Source of the DNA: Flavobacterium tiangeerense
Lineage (GTDB): Bacteria; Bacteroidota; Bacteroidia; Flavobacteriales; Flavobacteriaceae
Direction: 5' to 3'
Length of the DNA: 64,000 nt
Assembly (NCBI RefSeq): GCF_007830355.1
Contig: NZ_VLKO01000010.1
Coordinates: 62,001 to 126,000 of the forward strand
Made by a program: the position numbers and the translations under genes. The notes beneath the pieces were generated by a model, which saw only the letters and a list, made by a program, of their open reading frames with translations, had not been told where the DNA came from and ran no database searches. How positions within the stretch are numbered: the stretch's first letter is position 1; each line of letters starts with the position of its first letter. Positions 52,454-60,267 of the stretch are shown one piece after another.

Positions 52454-53635
52454 ATGAAACACTACGATTATATTTTTACTGGTTCAGGATTATCGGCTTT
52501 GATGACCGTTTATAAAATGGTGCAATCTGGGAAATTTAAGGATAAACGTATTTTGTTACTGGATGAAAACTCCAAAAAAACAAATGACAGAACCTGGTGT
52601 TTCTGGAAAACAACCGATTCACTTTGGGAACCGGCTATTTCTAAAAAATGGGATTCGGCTTTGTTTGCCAATGCAGCTTTTCGCAGGGATTTAGACTTGC
52701 AACCGTATCAGTACAATATGGTGAAAGGACTTGATTTTTACAACCAAGTTTTTGATTTGCTTTCGAAACAAACAAACGTCACTTTCTTGAATCAGAAAGT
52801 CTTGACTATTGAAGAATCCGAAACTATAATTTTGATACAAACGGAAAGCGAATCTTTTTCGTGCTCCAAATTATTCAATAGTATTTACCACAAACAAAAA
52901 GCGGAAAACCAAACTAAATATCCCGTTTTACAACAGCATTTTATAGGTTGGTTTATCAAAAGTGAGCAGGCTGTTTTCAATAATGAGCAAGCCACGTTCA
53001 TGGATTTTTCGGTTGAGCAAAGAGGAAATACCCGTTTTATGTACGTGTTGCCCACTTCAAAAACCGAAGCTTTACTGGAATACACTTTGTTTTCGCACCA
53101 ACATTTAAAAAAAGAAGAATACGAAAACGAAATCCAACAATACATCGAAAAGCTGGGGATTACAAACTACGAAATCGTTGAAAAAGAACAAGGCAGCATC
53201 CCGATGACGTGTTATCCTTTTTGGAAAGCCAATACTAAAAACGTGATCAACATTGGTACTTCTGGCGGTTGGACCAAGGCGAGTACGGGTTACACTTTCA
53301 AAAATTCCGATAAAAAATCAAGTGAATTGGTAGCCTTTCTACAAAGAGAAACCGACTTTACTAAGTTTCATAAAAAAACAAAATTCTGGTTTTATGATTT
53401 GCTTTTATTAGATATTTTAGATAGAAAAAACGAATTGGGTTCTCACATTTTTTCATCCATGTTCAAAAAAGGAAACCCAGCGGTGATCTTCAAATTTTTG
53501 GACGAAGAAACTACTTTAATTGAAGATATTCAGGTTATTTTAAAATGTCCGAAAATGTTGTTTATCAAAGCCATTTTTCATGTGGCTTCCAGAGCAATAA
53601 ATAACAATAAAACTATAACAAAACTTTATACTTGA
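52454..53635 (+). CDS. crtY: Lycopene cyclase (CrtY-type)
   Basis: A 393-residue FAD-linked flavoprotein that cyclises lycopene to beta-carotene. The N-terminal FAD fold is YDYIFTGSGLSAL, followed by NDRTWCFW, characteristic of CrtY. The C-terminal part is helical. It lies 31 bp after the TonB gene. A TATTTTTG box ends 4 bp before the ATG, which would imply a nearly leaderless transcript, or read-through from upstream. Carotenoid pigments are typical of yellow Flavobacterium. Confidence 0.88.
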   Translation: MKHYDYIFTGSGLSALMTVYKMVQSGKFKDKRILLLDENSKKTNDRTWCFWKTTDSLWEPAISKKWDSALFANAAFRRDLDLQPYQYNMVKGLDFYNQVFDLLSKQTNVTFLNQKVLTIEESETIILIQTESESFSCSKLFNSIYHKQKAENQTKYPVLQQHFIGWFIKSEQAVFNNEQATFMDFSVEQRGNTRFMYVLPTSKTEALLEYTLFSHQHLKKEEYENEIQQYIEKLGITNYEIVEKEQGSIPMTCYPFWKANTKNVINIGTSGGWTKASTGYTFKNSDKKSSELVAFLQRETDFTKFHKKTKFWFYDLLLLDILDRKNELGSHIFSSMFKKGNPAVIFKFLDEETTLIEDIQVILKCPKMLFIKAIFHVASRAINNNKTITKLYT

Positions 53636-53661
53636 ACACTTATTGTTGAATGTAAACTTTG

Positions 53662-53669
53662 TAACTTTG
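53662..53669 (+). promoter_or_regulatory. Probable bacilliredoxin promoter (-7 element)
   Basis: TAACTTTG, exact consensus, 35 bp before the ATG. TTG at 53643 gives a short 16-bp spacer. Confidence 0.45.
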
Positions 53670-53704
53670 CAGGACTTAATTACTAATGATTTAAAATAAA
53701 AGAT

Positions 53705-54115
53705 ATGTATCCAGAAGAAATGGTAAAACCAATGCAAGCAGAACTTACTGTAGCAGGTTTTCAAGATTTACATAGTGCCGAAGCAGTAGAAAACGCATTA
53801 AAAGCAGAAGGAACAACGCTAGTAGTTGTAAATTCGGTTTGTGGTTGTGCTGCACGTAATGCACGCCCCGGAGCAAAAATGAGTTTAGAAGGTGGTAAAA
53901 AACCAGATCAATTAATTACTGTTTTTGCAGGAGTTGATAAAGATGCAGTTGATGCAGCAAGACAACACATGTTCCCTTTTCCTCCATCATCGCCAAGTAT
54001 GGCTTTGTTCAAAAACGGAGAATTAGTACACATGTTAGAGCGTCACCACATTGAAGGTCGCCCAGCAGAACTAATTGCTGAAAACCTAAAAGACGCTTTC
54101 AACGAGTATTGCTAA
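53705..54115 (+). CDS. Bacilliredoxin, BrxA/BrxB (YphP/YqiW) family
   Basis: A 136-residue thioredoxin-like protein. The CGC motif (C46-G47-C48) in VVNSVCGCAARNARPG is the bacilliredoxin active site, and MFPFPPSSPSMALFKNGE and HMLERHHIEGR follow as in the family. A C-terminal Cys136 is present. Family knowledge: debacillithiolation of proteins, with bacillithiol as partner. It sits alone, between crtY and an Xre gene, with promoter and terminator. Confidence 0.94.
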   Translation: MYPEEMVKPMQAELTVAGFQDLHSAEAVENALKAEGTTLVVVNSVCGCAARNARPGAKMSLEGGKKPDQLITVFAGVDKDAVDAARQHMFPFPPSSPSMALFKNGELVHMLERHHIEGRPAELIAENLKDAFNEYC

Positions 54116-54138
54116 TACCTGATAAAGTATAAAATTTA

Positions 54139-54164
54139 AAACCACGTTTCGGCGTGGTTTTTTT
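54139..54164 (+). terminator. Terminator after the bacilliredoxin gene
   Basis: AAACCACG (54139-54146) with CGTGGTTT (54153-54160), then T residues. Confidence 0.85.
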
Positions 54165-54168
54165 ATTT

Positions 54169-54250
54169 GGAGCCACTTCCAGCTATTCGTTTCAATCTTT
54201 TTTTTCGCTAAAAAGCGGATAAAAAAGGATTTTCACTGCTATCTGGGCTA
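54169..54250 (+). repeat. Structured intergenic repeat, copy D
   Basis: Starts GGAGCCACTTCCAGCTATTC, ends CACTGCTATCTGGGCTA. Outer pair CCAG/CTGG. The inner stem is T-rich against A-rich arms around CGCTAAAAAGCG. It directly follows the bacilliredoxin terminator. Confidence 0.85.
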
Positions 54251-54284
54251 TAAGATATTTAGTCCAGTAAATAGATAAGTTGCA

Positions 54285-54292
54285 TATCTTTG
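54285..54292 (+). promoter_or_regulatory. Probable promoter of the Xre-type regulator (-7 element)
   Basis: TATCTTTG, exact consensus, 38 bp before the ATG. Confidence 0.4.
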
Positions 54293-54330
54293 ATACTATT
54301 AAATGTTAGCGGTAATTTCACAACCATCTT

Positions 54331-54894
54331 ATGTCAAAATTAAAATTTATAAGAGACTTCCAAAATCTGACTCAGAAAGAGTTGTCTGAAAAATCAGGAA
54401 TCTCAGAAAGAACCATTCAGCGAATAGAAACAGGAAAAGAACCCAAAGGTTATACACTTCGAATTTTAGCTAAAGCATTAAAAGTAGAAGAAAGCGAATT
54501 ACAAACTCCCAAAACTGAAGCAGAAAACACCACGATTACTGAAAAATCAGAAGAAGCGAATTTAATTAACTATTCCTTACTAAAATTAATCAACCTTTCA
54601 TCACTTCCATTTATAATAATCCCGCCATTTAATATCATCGTTCCAATTGTTCTGATGCTTGTGTTGAAACAAAAAAATGTATTAACAAAAGAACTCATTT
54701 CTGTTCAAATCCTTTGGACAATAATTGCACCTATCGTATTTATACTAGGGATTTTTTTAAAGCTTGGGAATCAATTCACACTAATTCTTATAATACTCAT
54801 TGCTTTATCTAATGTTTTCATTGTCATTCGAAATGCAATAGAAATAGACAGGTCTAAAAAACTTCGTTACAATCTAAAATTTAGCATGTTATAA
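54331..54894 (+). CDS. Xre family HTH regulator with C-terminal membrane segments
   Basis: A 187-residue protein. Residues 1-60 form an Xre helix-turn-helix (LTQKELSEKSGISERTIQRIETGKEPKGYT split across helices 2 and 3). A charged linker follows, then about three membrane segments (about 85-165). It is likely a membrane-tethered regulator. The target is unknown; the serine hydrolase downstream is a candidate. Confidence 0.85.
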   Translation: MSKLKFIRDFQNLTQKELSEKSGISERTIQRIETGKEPKGYTLRILAKALKVEESELQTPKTEAENTTITEKSEEANLINYSLLKLINLSSLPFIIIPPFNIIVPIVLMLVLKQKNVLTKELISVQILWTIIAPIVFILGIFLKLGNQFTLILIILIALSNVFIVIRNAIEIDRSKKLRYNLKFSML

Positions 54895-55000
54895 AAATTG
54901 TCTGGGGTTTGTCGGGTTATTGTCGGGTGGATTTTTTGGCCAAAAATGGGGAGATTCACACCTTTGTCTCAAAATAATCATAGCTTAAACAAAATCCATT

Positions 55001-56479
55001 ATGACAAAAAAAAATCTCTTATGCTTCATAATTGCTATCACTTTTTGTTTAAACAGCAGCGCTCAAGTTGACAAAAATTCATACCTCTATAAAACAATAC
55101 TATCAAAAGACAGTCTACTATTTAATATTGGTTTTAACACCTGCGACATAAAAAAGTTTGAAGTTTTATTGAGTGATGACCTCAAATTTTATCACGACAA
55201 AGACGGAATATCTGATAAAACAAAATTTCTTTTAGACTTAAAAAACGGACTTTGTAAAAGTCCAGAAACTCGCCAAGTAAAAAGATTTTTAATAAAAGAA
55301 AGTACCGAAATTTTTCCGCTTTATAAAAATGGAATTCTCTATGGTGCTGTTCATAATGGAGAACACATATTTTCTGAAAAACGAGAAAGTCAATCCGGTA
55401 TTGCAAAGTTTACCAACGTTTGGCAATTGGAAAACGGGGATTGGAAATTAGCGACCTCATTTAGTTTCGACCATCAAGCCTATGAAAATAAAACAACAGA
55501 AAATCCAATTTTTGATAACGATGTTGAAATTGAAAAATGGCTGAAACAAAACAACATTCCAACACTTGGATTGGGAATTATTGAAAACGGAGAACTTAAA
55601 CAAATAAAAGTTTTCGGAGAAATTACAAAAGGCGTATCAGCGCCTTACAATACTATTTTCAATGTGGCTTCATTAGCAAAACCTGTTACAGCAATGATAG
55701 CTTTGAAACTAGTTAGTTCATGTAAATGGAATTTAGATGAACCTATTTATAAATATTGGACAGACCCAGATATTGCTAACGACCCACGCAATAAAAAACT
55801 AACAACAAGACATATTTTAAGCCACCAAACAGGTTTTCCTAATTGGCGATGGATGAGTGATAACAAAAAACTCAGTTTTCAATTTGAGCCTGGAACGAAA
55901 TACCAATATTCAGGAGAAGGCTTGGAATATCTCAGAAAAGCAATAGAGAAAAAATTTAAAAAATCTTTACAACAATTAGCCGATGAATTAATTTTTCAAC
56001 CGCTAAAAATGGATGACACCAGATATGTATGGAGTGAAAAAATCGATACATCAAGATTTGCTATAAGTTATGCCAAAGACGGAAGTACTTATGAAATGGT
56101 TAAAAACAGAGTGCCAAATGCAGCGGATGATTTATTAACAACCATTGAGGACTACGGAAATTTTTTAGTCAGCGTAATGAATAGCGATGGATTGACACAA
56201 AAAGTATTTAATGAAATGATTTCGCCTCAAGTAGCAAGCTCAAAAGGAAAACATTTTGGACTTGGTTTTGAAATATACAATTTTAATGATGGAAACATCG
56301 CACTTACGCACGGTGGTGCAGACAAAGGCGTACAAGCCATTGCATTTATTTTCCCAAAAACAAAACAGGGATTTCTAATTTTCACAGACGTTGATGATGG
56401 TTATAAAGTGTACGAAAAATTATTATTTCATTATTTAGGTGACTATGGAAAACAGATATTTGAAATAGAAACAAAATAA
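55001..56479 (+). CDS. Exported serine hydrolase (class C beta-lactamase/PBP fold) with NTF2-like N-domain
   Basis: A 492-residue exported enzyme. After the signal peptide (about 1-21) residues 35-155 resemble an NTF2/SnoaL-like (DUF4440) domain. The C-terminal part (about 175-490) is a serine beta-lactamase-like domain: nucleophile motif SLAK (S224-K227), second motif YSG (Y303-G305, where YxN is usual), and HGGADKG near the end. Family members include esterases and D-aminopeptidases; the substrate is unknown. The fusion with an NTF2-like domain is seen in Bacteroidota. Confidence 0.88.
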   Translation: MTKKNLLCFIIAITFCLNSSAQVDKNSYLYKTILSKDSLLFNIGFNTCDIKKFEVLLSDDLKFYHDKDGISDKTKFLLDLKNGLCKSPETRQVKRFLIKESTEIFPLYKNGILYGAVHNGEHIFSEKRESQSGIAKFTNVWQLENGDWKLATSFSFDHQAYENKTTENPIFDNDVEIEKWLKQNNIPTLGLGIIENGELKQIKVFGEITKGVSAPYNTIFNVASLAKPVTAMIALKLVSSCKWNLDEPIYKYWTDPDIANDPRNKKLTTRHILSHQTGFPNWRWMSDNKKLSFQFEPGTKYQYSGEGLEYLRKAIEKKFKKSLQQLADELIFQPLKMDDTRYVWSEKIDTSRFAISYAKDGSTYEMVKNRVPNAADDLLTTIEDYGNFLVSVMNSDGLTQKVFNEMISPQVASSKGKHFGLGFEIYNFNDGNIALTHGGADKGVQAIAFIFPKTKQGFLIFTDVDDGYKVYEKLLFHYLGDYGKQIFEIETK

Positions 56480-56662
56480 ACACAATACAGCGAACAACTA
56501 ATGGAATGAGAAAGTAGGACTTTCATACTAAATTTAAAAATTTGGAGTTCTATTAAACATTTGCACTTTGAAGTTCCATAAACTATCGCAAATCTTTTTC
56601 TATTGCTCAAAATCATAAATACGATTTTGGAAAACGTAACCTTCAATACACCACAACTCCCC

Positions 56663-56741
56663 TAGCCCAGATTGCAGCGGCATCCTCTTGTTGTAGCGAT
56701 AGCGGAAATAAGAGATATAGCGGAAAGCTGGAAGAAGCTCC
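56663..56741 (-). repeat. Structured intergenic repeat, copy E
   Basis: On the minus strand: GGAGCTTCTTCCAGCTTTCC start, ending GCTGCAATCTGGGCTA. Outer pair CCAG/CTGG, inner CTCTT/AAGAG. It lies in the 407-bp gap between the serine hydrolase and trhO. The rest of that gap (56480-56662) holds a small CAAAATC/GATTTTG hairpin at 56608-56629 and no gene. Confidence 0.78.
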
Positions 56742-56819
56742 CAAAAAAATGAAACCATTAAGACTTTAAGGAAAATTGAGAATCCGTTTATTGATTGCAA
56801 ACCTTAGTCCCTTTAAAAC

Positions 56820-56851
56820 TTTGCGCCTTTGGACCTTTTTGCTTACTTTTG
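56820..56851 (+). promoter_or_regulatory. trhO promoter
   Basis: TTTG (56820-56823), 20 bp, then TACTTTTG (56844-56851), a full Bacteroidota promoter, 35 bp before the ATG. Confidence 0.65.
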
Positions 56852-56886
56852 CAAAAAATACATTTCTCACTTAAACTGTTTATAGC

Positions 56887-58254
56887 ATGCAACTGTACAA
56901 CACCTTAAGCGCACAGGAAAGAGCCATCATGATTGATGATGCCGGAAAACAAAGACTCACTTTGTCATTCTATGCTTATGCGCAAATTCAAGATCCAACT
57001 CAATTTCGAAACGATTTATTCCGCGCTTGGGATCCTTTAGTAGTTCTAGGCCGAATTTATGTCGCCAAAGAAGGTATCAATGCACAATTATCATTGCCTG
57101 CCGATAATTTTTATGACTTCAAGGACACGCTTGAGGAATACGATTTCATGCAAGGGATGCGCTTGAACATTGCGGTGGAGCATGACGATCACTCGTTTTT
57201 GAAACTAACGATTAAGGTGCGTGACAAAATTGTTGCCGACGGTTTGAATGATGAAACCTTTGATGTTACTAATATAGGCGTGCACCTAAAAGCAAAGGAG
57301 TTCAACGAAATTCTAGATGATCCCAACACGATTGTAGTCGATTTTAGGAACCATTACGAGAGTGAAATTGGCTATTTTAAAGGCGCCATCACTCCTGATG
57401 TAGATACGTTTAGAGAATCGTTGCCTATTATTAATGAGCAACTACAAGACTTTAAGGAAGATAAAAACTTGGTGATGTATTGCACAGGTGGCATTCGTTG
57501 CGAGAAAGCATCGGCTTACTTCAAACACCAAGGTTTCAAGAATGTTTTTCAGCTGGAAGGAGGTATTATCAACTACGCCAAGCAAATAAAGGAAGAAAAT
57601 CTAGAGAGCAAATTTATAGGTAAAAACTTTGTTTTTGATCACCGCTTGGGCGAACGCATTACAGATGATATTGTTTCGCAATGCCATCAATGCGGTACCG
57701 CTTGTGATGTACATACCAACTGCGAAAATGAGGGTTGTCATTTACTTTTTATTCAGTGTGAATCTTGTAAAGAAAAAATGTACGGCTGCTGTTCTGCTGA
57801 ATGTGCTACGATTATTCATTTGCCAGAAGAGGAGCAAAAAGCTATACGCAGAGGGGTTAAAAATGGAAATAAGATTTTCAAAAAAGGAAAATCAGATAAG
57901 TTGCTTTTTAAAAATAATACAGATTCGTTAGCGGCTATTCCCGACTTGACCGAACTTGCAAAACGCAAACCGGTTGCAAAAAAAGCAGCGAAAATTAAAA
58001 AAGAATACCTTGGTAAAGGCGCTCATTTTTTCCCGAAGTCAAATGTTGGACAGTTTTTAATTGAAGAAAATGAGTTGAAAATAGGCGATACGGTATTGAT
58101 TAAAGGGAGCACTACTGGGGAACAAATTTTAAAAATCGAGAAAATGATGGTCAATGACACCGCACAACAAAAAGCCGTTGCTGGCGATACGTGCACGTTT
58201 CAACTCCCTTTCCGAATTCGATTGTCTGATAAATTATACCGCGTTTTAGAGTAA
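56887..58254 (+). CDS. trhO: tRNA uridine-5-hydroxylase TrhO (rhodanese family)
   Basis: A 455-residue protein. The N-terminal acylphosphatase-like domain and central rhodanese domain (about 130-245) match TrhO/YceA, which hydroxylates U34 of certain tRNAs using O2. The catalytic Cys199 sits in MYCTGGIRCEKASAYF. After the rhodanese domain comes a Cys-rich, zinc-like segment (about 267-310) and a basic, long C-terminal extension (about 310-455) ending in FRIRLSDKLYRVLE. The extension goes well beyond the E. coli enzyme; its role is unknown. Confidence 0.9.
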   Translation: MQLYNTLSAQERAIMIDDAGKQRLTLSFYAYAQIQDPTQFRNDLFRAWDPLVVLGRIYVAKEGINAQLSLPADNFYDFKDTLEEYDFMQGMRLNIAVEHDDHSFLKLTIKVRDKIVADGLNDETFDVTNIGVHLKAKEFNEILDDPNTIVVDFRNHYESEIGYFKGAITPDVDTFRESLPIINEQLQDFKEDKNLVMYCTGGIRCEKASAYFKHQGFKNVFQLEGGIINYAKQIKEENLESKFIGKNFVFDHRLGERITDDIVSQCHQCGTACDVHTNCENEGCHLLFIQCESCKEKMYGCCSAECATIIHLPEEEQKAIRRGVKNGNKIFKKGKSDKLLFKNNTDSLAAIPDLTELAKRKPVAKKAAKIKKEYLGKGAHFFPKSNVGQFLIEENELKIGDTVLIKGSTTGEQILKIEKMMVNDTAQQKAVAGDTCTFQLPFRIRLSDKLYRVLE

Positions 58255-58281
58255 TCCCAAAACGCTATTTGAAATATTACC

Positions 58282-58316
58282 AACCCATTACAATTTAAAT
58301 TGTGATGGGTTTTTTA
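58282..58316 (+). terminator. Terminator after trhO
   Basis: AACCCAT (58282-58288) and ATGGGTT frame an ACAATTT/AAATTGT inner stem, followed by T residues. Confidence 0.75.
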
Positions 58317-58350
58317 GTATAAATTTATGAATTATTGCCCTAAATTGGCG

Positions 58351-58382
58351 TTGTTCCATAAAATTAAAAAATACTATCTTTA
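58351..58382 (+). promoter_or_regulatory. ricT-gldH-PBP1A promoter
   Basis: TTG (58351-58353), 21 bp, then TATCTTTA (58375-58382), one mismatch to TAnnTTTG. Confidence 0.5.
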
Positions 58383-58439
58383 CACATTAAACGTTTTAAG
58401 AACTTAAGTTGTGCTCGTCACAACACTACATATAAGATT

Positions 58440-59795
58440 ATGGCATGTACAAGTTGTTCAACTTCTGATGGTGGCGCACCAAAGGGTTGTAAAAATAATG
58501 GGACTTGCGGCACCGATAGCTGCAATAAATTAACGGTTTTTGATTGGCTTTCGAATATGAGTTTGCCCAATGGCGACGCCCCTTTTGACTGTGTTGAAGT
58601 ACGTTTCAAAAACGGTCGTAAAGAATTTTACCGCAATACTGAAAAATTAACTTTGAGCATGGGAGATATTGTTGCCACGGTAGCTTCTCCAGGACATGAT
58701 ATCGGTATAGTAACGCTAACAGGTGAGTTGGTTCGCATTCAAATGAAGAAAAAAGGAGCGAATCCTAGCAGCAACGAAATTCCGAAAATTTATAGAAAAG
58801 CATCACAAAAAGACATTGATATTTGGTCTGCAGCTCGCGACCGCGAAGAGCCTATGAAAGTTCGCGCACGTGAACTTGCCATTGCTCAAAAACTGGAAAT
58901 GAAAATTTCGGATATTGAATTTCAAGGAGATGGATCAAAAGCTACTTTTTACTATACCGCAAACGATCGAATTGATTTTAGAGCATTAATCAAAGATTTC
59001 GCAAAAGAATTCAGCACGCGTATTGAAATGAAACAAGTAGGTTTCCGTCAAGAAGCAGCTCGTTTGGGCGGGATTGGCTCTTGCGGAAGAGAGTTGTGTT
59101 GCTCTACTTGGTTGACTGATTTTAGAAGTGTAAATACCTCAGCTGCACGTTACCAACAACTGTCCTTGAACCCACAAAAACTAGCAGGACAATGCGGTAA
59201 ACTGAAGTGTTGCTTGAACTATGAGCTAGACACTTACATGGATGCTTTAAAATATTTTCCTGATTTTGACACGAAACTAGTTACTGAAAAAGGAGATGCG
59301 ATTTGCCAAAAACAGGACATCTTTAAAGGGCTTATGTGGTTTGCCTATACCAATAATTTTGCTAATTGGCATGTACTAAAAATTGATCAAGTCAAAGAAA
59401 TCATTGCCGAAAACAAGTTAAAAAACAAAGTTTCCTGCCTAGAAGATTATGCTATTGAAGTTATTGTTGAACCAGAGAAAAACTTTAACAATGCTATGGG
59501 TCAAGAAAGTTTAACGCGATTTGACCAACCTAAACCAAGGAAGAAAAATAATAAAAAACGCAAACCTACTAGCGAAAACGCCATTGTAGCAAATGCAGGT
59601 AAACCGGCTGCTAACAAAATAACCAGCAATAAACCAGCAAATACAACAAATACAGCAAAACCTGCTAATAAAATAACCAATAACAAACCCGCAAATACGG
59701 CAAGACCTAACAATAACCGTCCTGCTCCTGCTGATAAAAAACCAGCAGAACCCCGCAAACCAATAATTATTACAAAAAATGTGGATAAGAAATAG
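58440..59795 (+). CDS. ricT: PSP1-domain protein, RicT/YaaT-like
   Basis: A 451-residue PSP1-family protein. The N-terminus is Cys-rich (ACTSCSTSDGG; CGTDSC). The PSP1 core (about 45-300) has RELAIAQKLEMKISDIEFQ, GSCGRELCCSTWL and GQCGKLKCCLNYEL Cys motifs that fit the RicT iron-sulfur/zinc role. The C-terminal tail (about 350-451) is low-complexity, rich in N, K, P and A, with imperfect repeats of the NKITSNKPANT type. In Bacillus RicT is part of the RicAFT complex; its role here is unknown. Its end overlaps gldH by 17 bp. Confidence 0.88.
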   Translation: MACTSCSTSDGGAPKGCKNNGTCGTDSCNKLTVFDWLSNMSLPNGDAPFDCVEVRFKNGRKEFYRNTEKLTLSMGDIVATVASPGHDIGIVTLTGELVRIQMKKKGANPSSNEIPKIYRKASQKDIDIWSAARDREEPMKVRARELAIAQKLEMKISDIEFQGDGSKATFYYTANDRIDFRALIKDFAKEFSTRIEMKQVGFRQEAARLGGIGSCGRELCCSTWLTDFRSVNTSAARYQQLSLNPQKLAGQCGKLKCCLNYELDTYMDALKYFPDFDTKLVTEKGDAICQKQDIFKGLMWFAYTNNFANWHVLKIDQVKEIIAENKLKNKVSCLEDYAIEVIVEPEKNFNNAMGQESLTRFDQPKPRKKNNKKRKPTSENAIVANAGKPAANKITSNKPANTTNTAKPANKITNNKPANTARPNNNRPAPADKKPAEPRKPIIITKNVDKK

Positions 59796-60258
59796 CACCA
59801 TACTCTTTTTGGTTACGATACTCTTCTTTTCTTGTGACAAAAAAAGGAGTTTTGATGAATACCACTCAGTGGGCAATGCATGGCATAAAGACAGTACTGT
59901 TACCTTTAACTTACCTATACTTGACTCTACGAAACGCTACAACTTGTTTGTAAACTTGAGGGCAAATAACAATTATCAATTCAATAATTTGTTTTTGATT
60001 GTTGCCATGGAATTGCCTAATGGATTTACCAAGGTTGATACACTAGAATACCAAATGGCTGATGTTGATGGAACACTTTTAGGAGATGGGTTTTCGGACA
60101 TTAAGGAAAGTAAACTTTTTTATAAAGAAAATGTTCGATTGCGATCAAAATACAAAGTACACATTAAGCAAGCAGTACGAGAAAACGGAAAAGTTCCCGG
60201 TGTAACAGCCCTTAACGGAATCACCGAAGTAGGATTTAGAATTGAAAAAAAAGAATAA
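59779..60258 (+). CDS. gldH: Gliding motility lipoprotein GldH
   Basis: A 159-residue lipoprotein. The signal ends in FFSC with Cys19 as the lipidated residue. YHSVGNAWHKDSTVTFNLPI and YNLFVNLRANNNYQFNNLFL are conserved GldH landmarks, as is KVPGVTALNGITEVGFRI at the C-terminus. GldH is needed for gliding in Flavobacterium johnsoniae. The order ricT-gldH-PBP1A is conserved in the phylum as I recall. It overlaps ricT by 17 bp and lies 9 bp before the PBP gene. Confidence 0.93.
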   Translation: MWIRNSTILFLVTILFFSCDKKRSFDEYHSVGNAWHKDSTVTFNLPILDSTKRYNLFVNLRANNNYQFNNLFLIVAMELPNGFTKVDTLEYQMADVDGTLLGDGFSDIKESKLFYKENVRLRSKYKVHIKQAVRENGKVPGVTALNGITEVGFRIEKKE

Positions 60259-60267
60259 ATTAGTATT

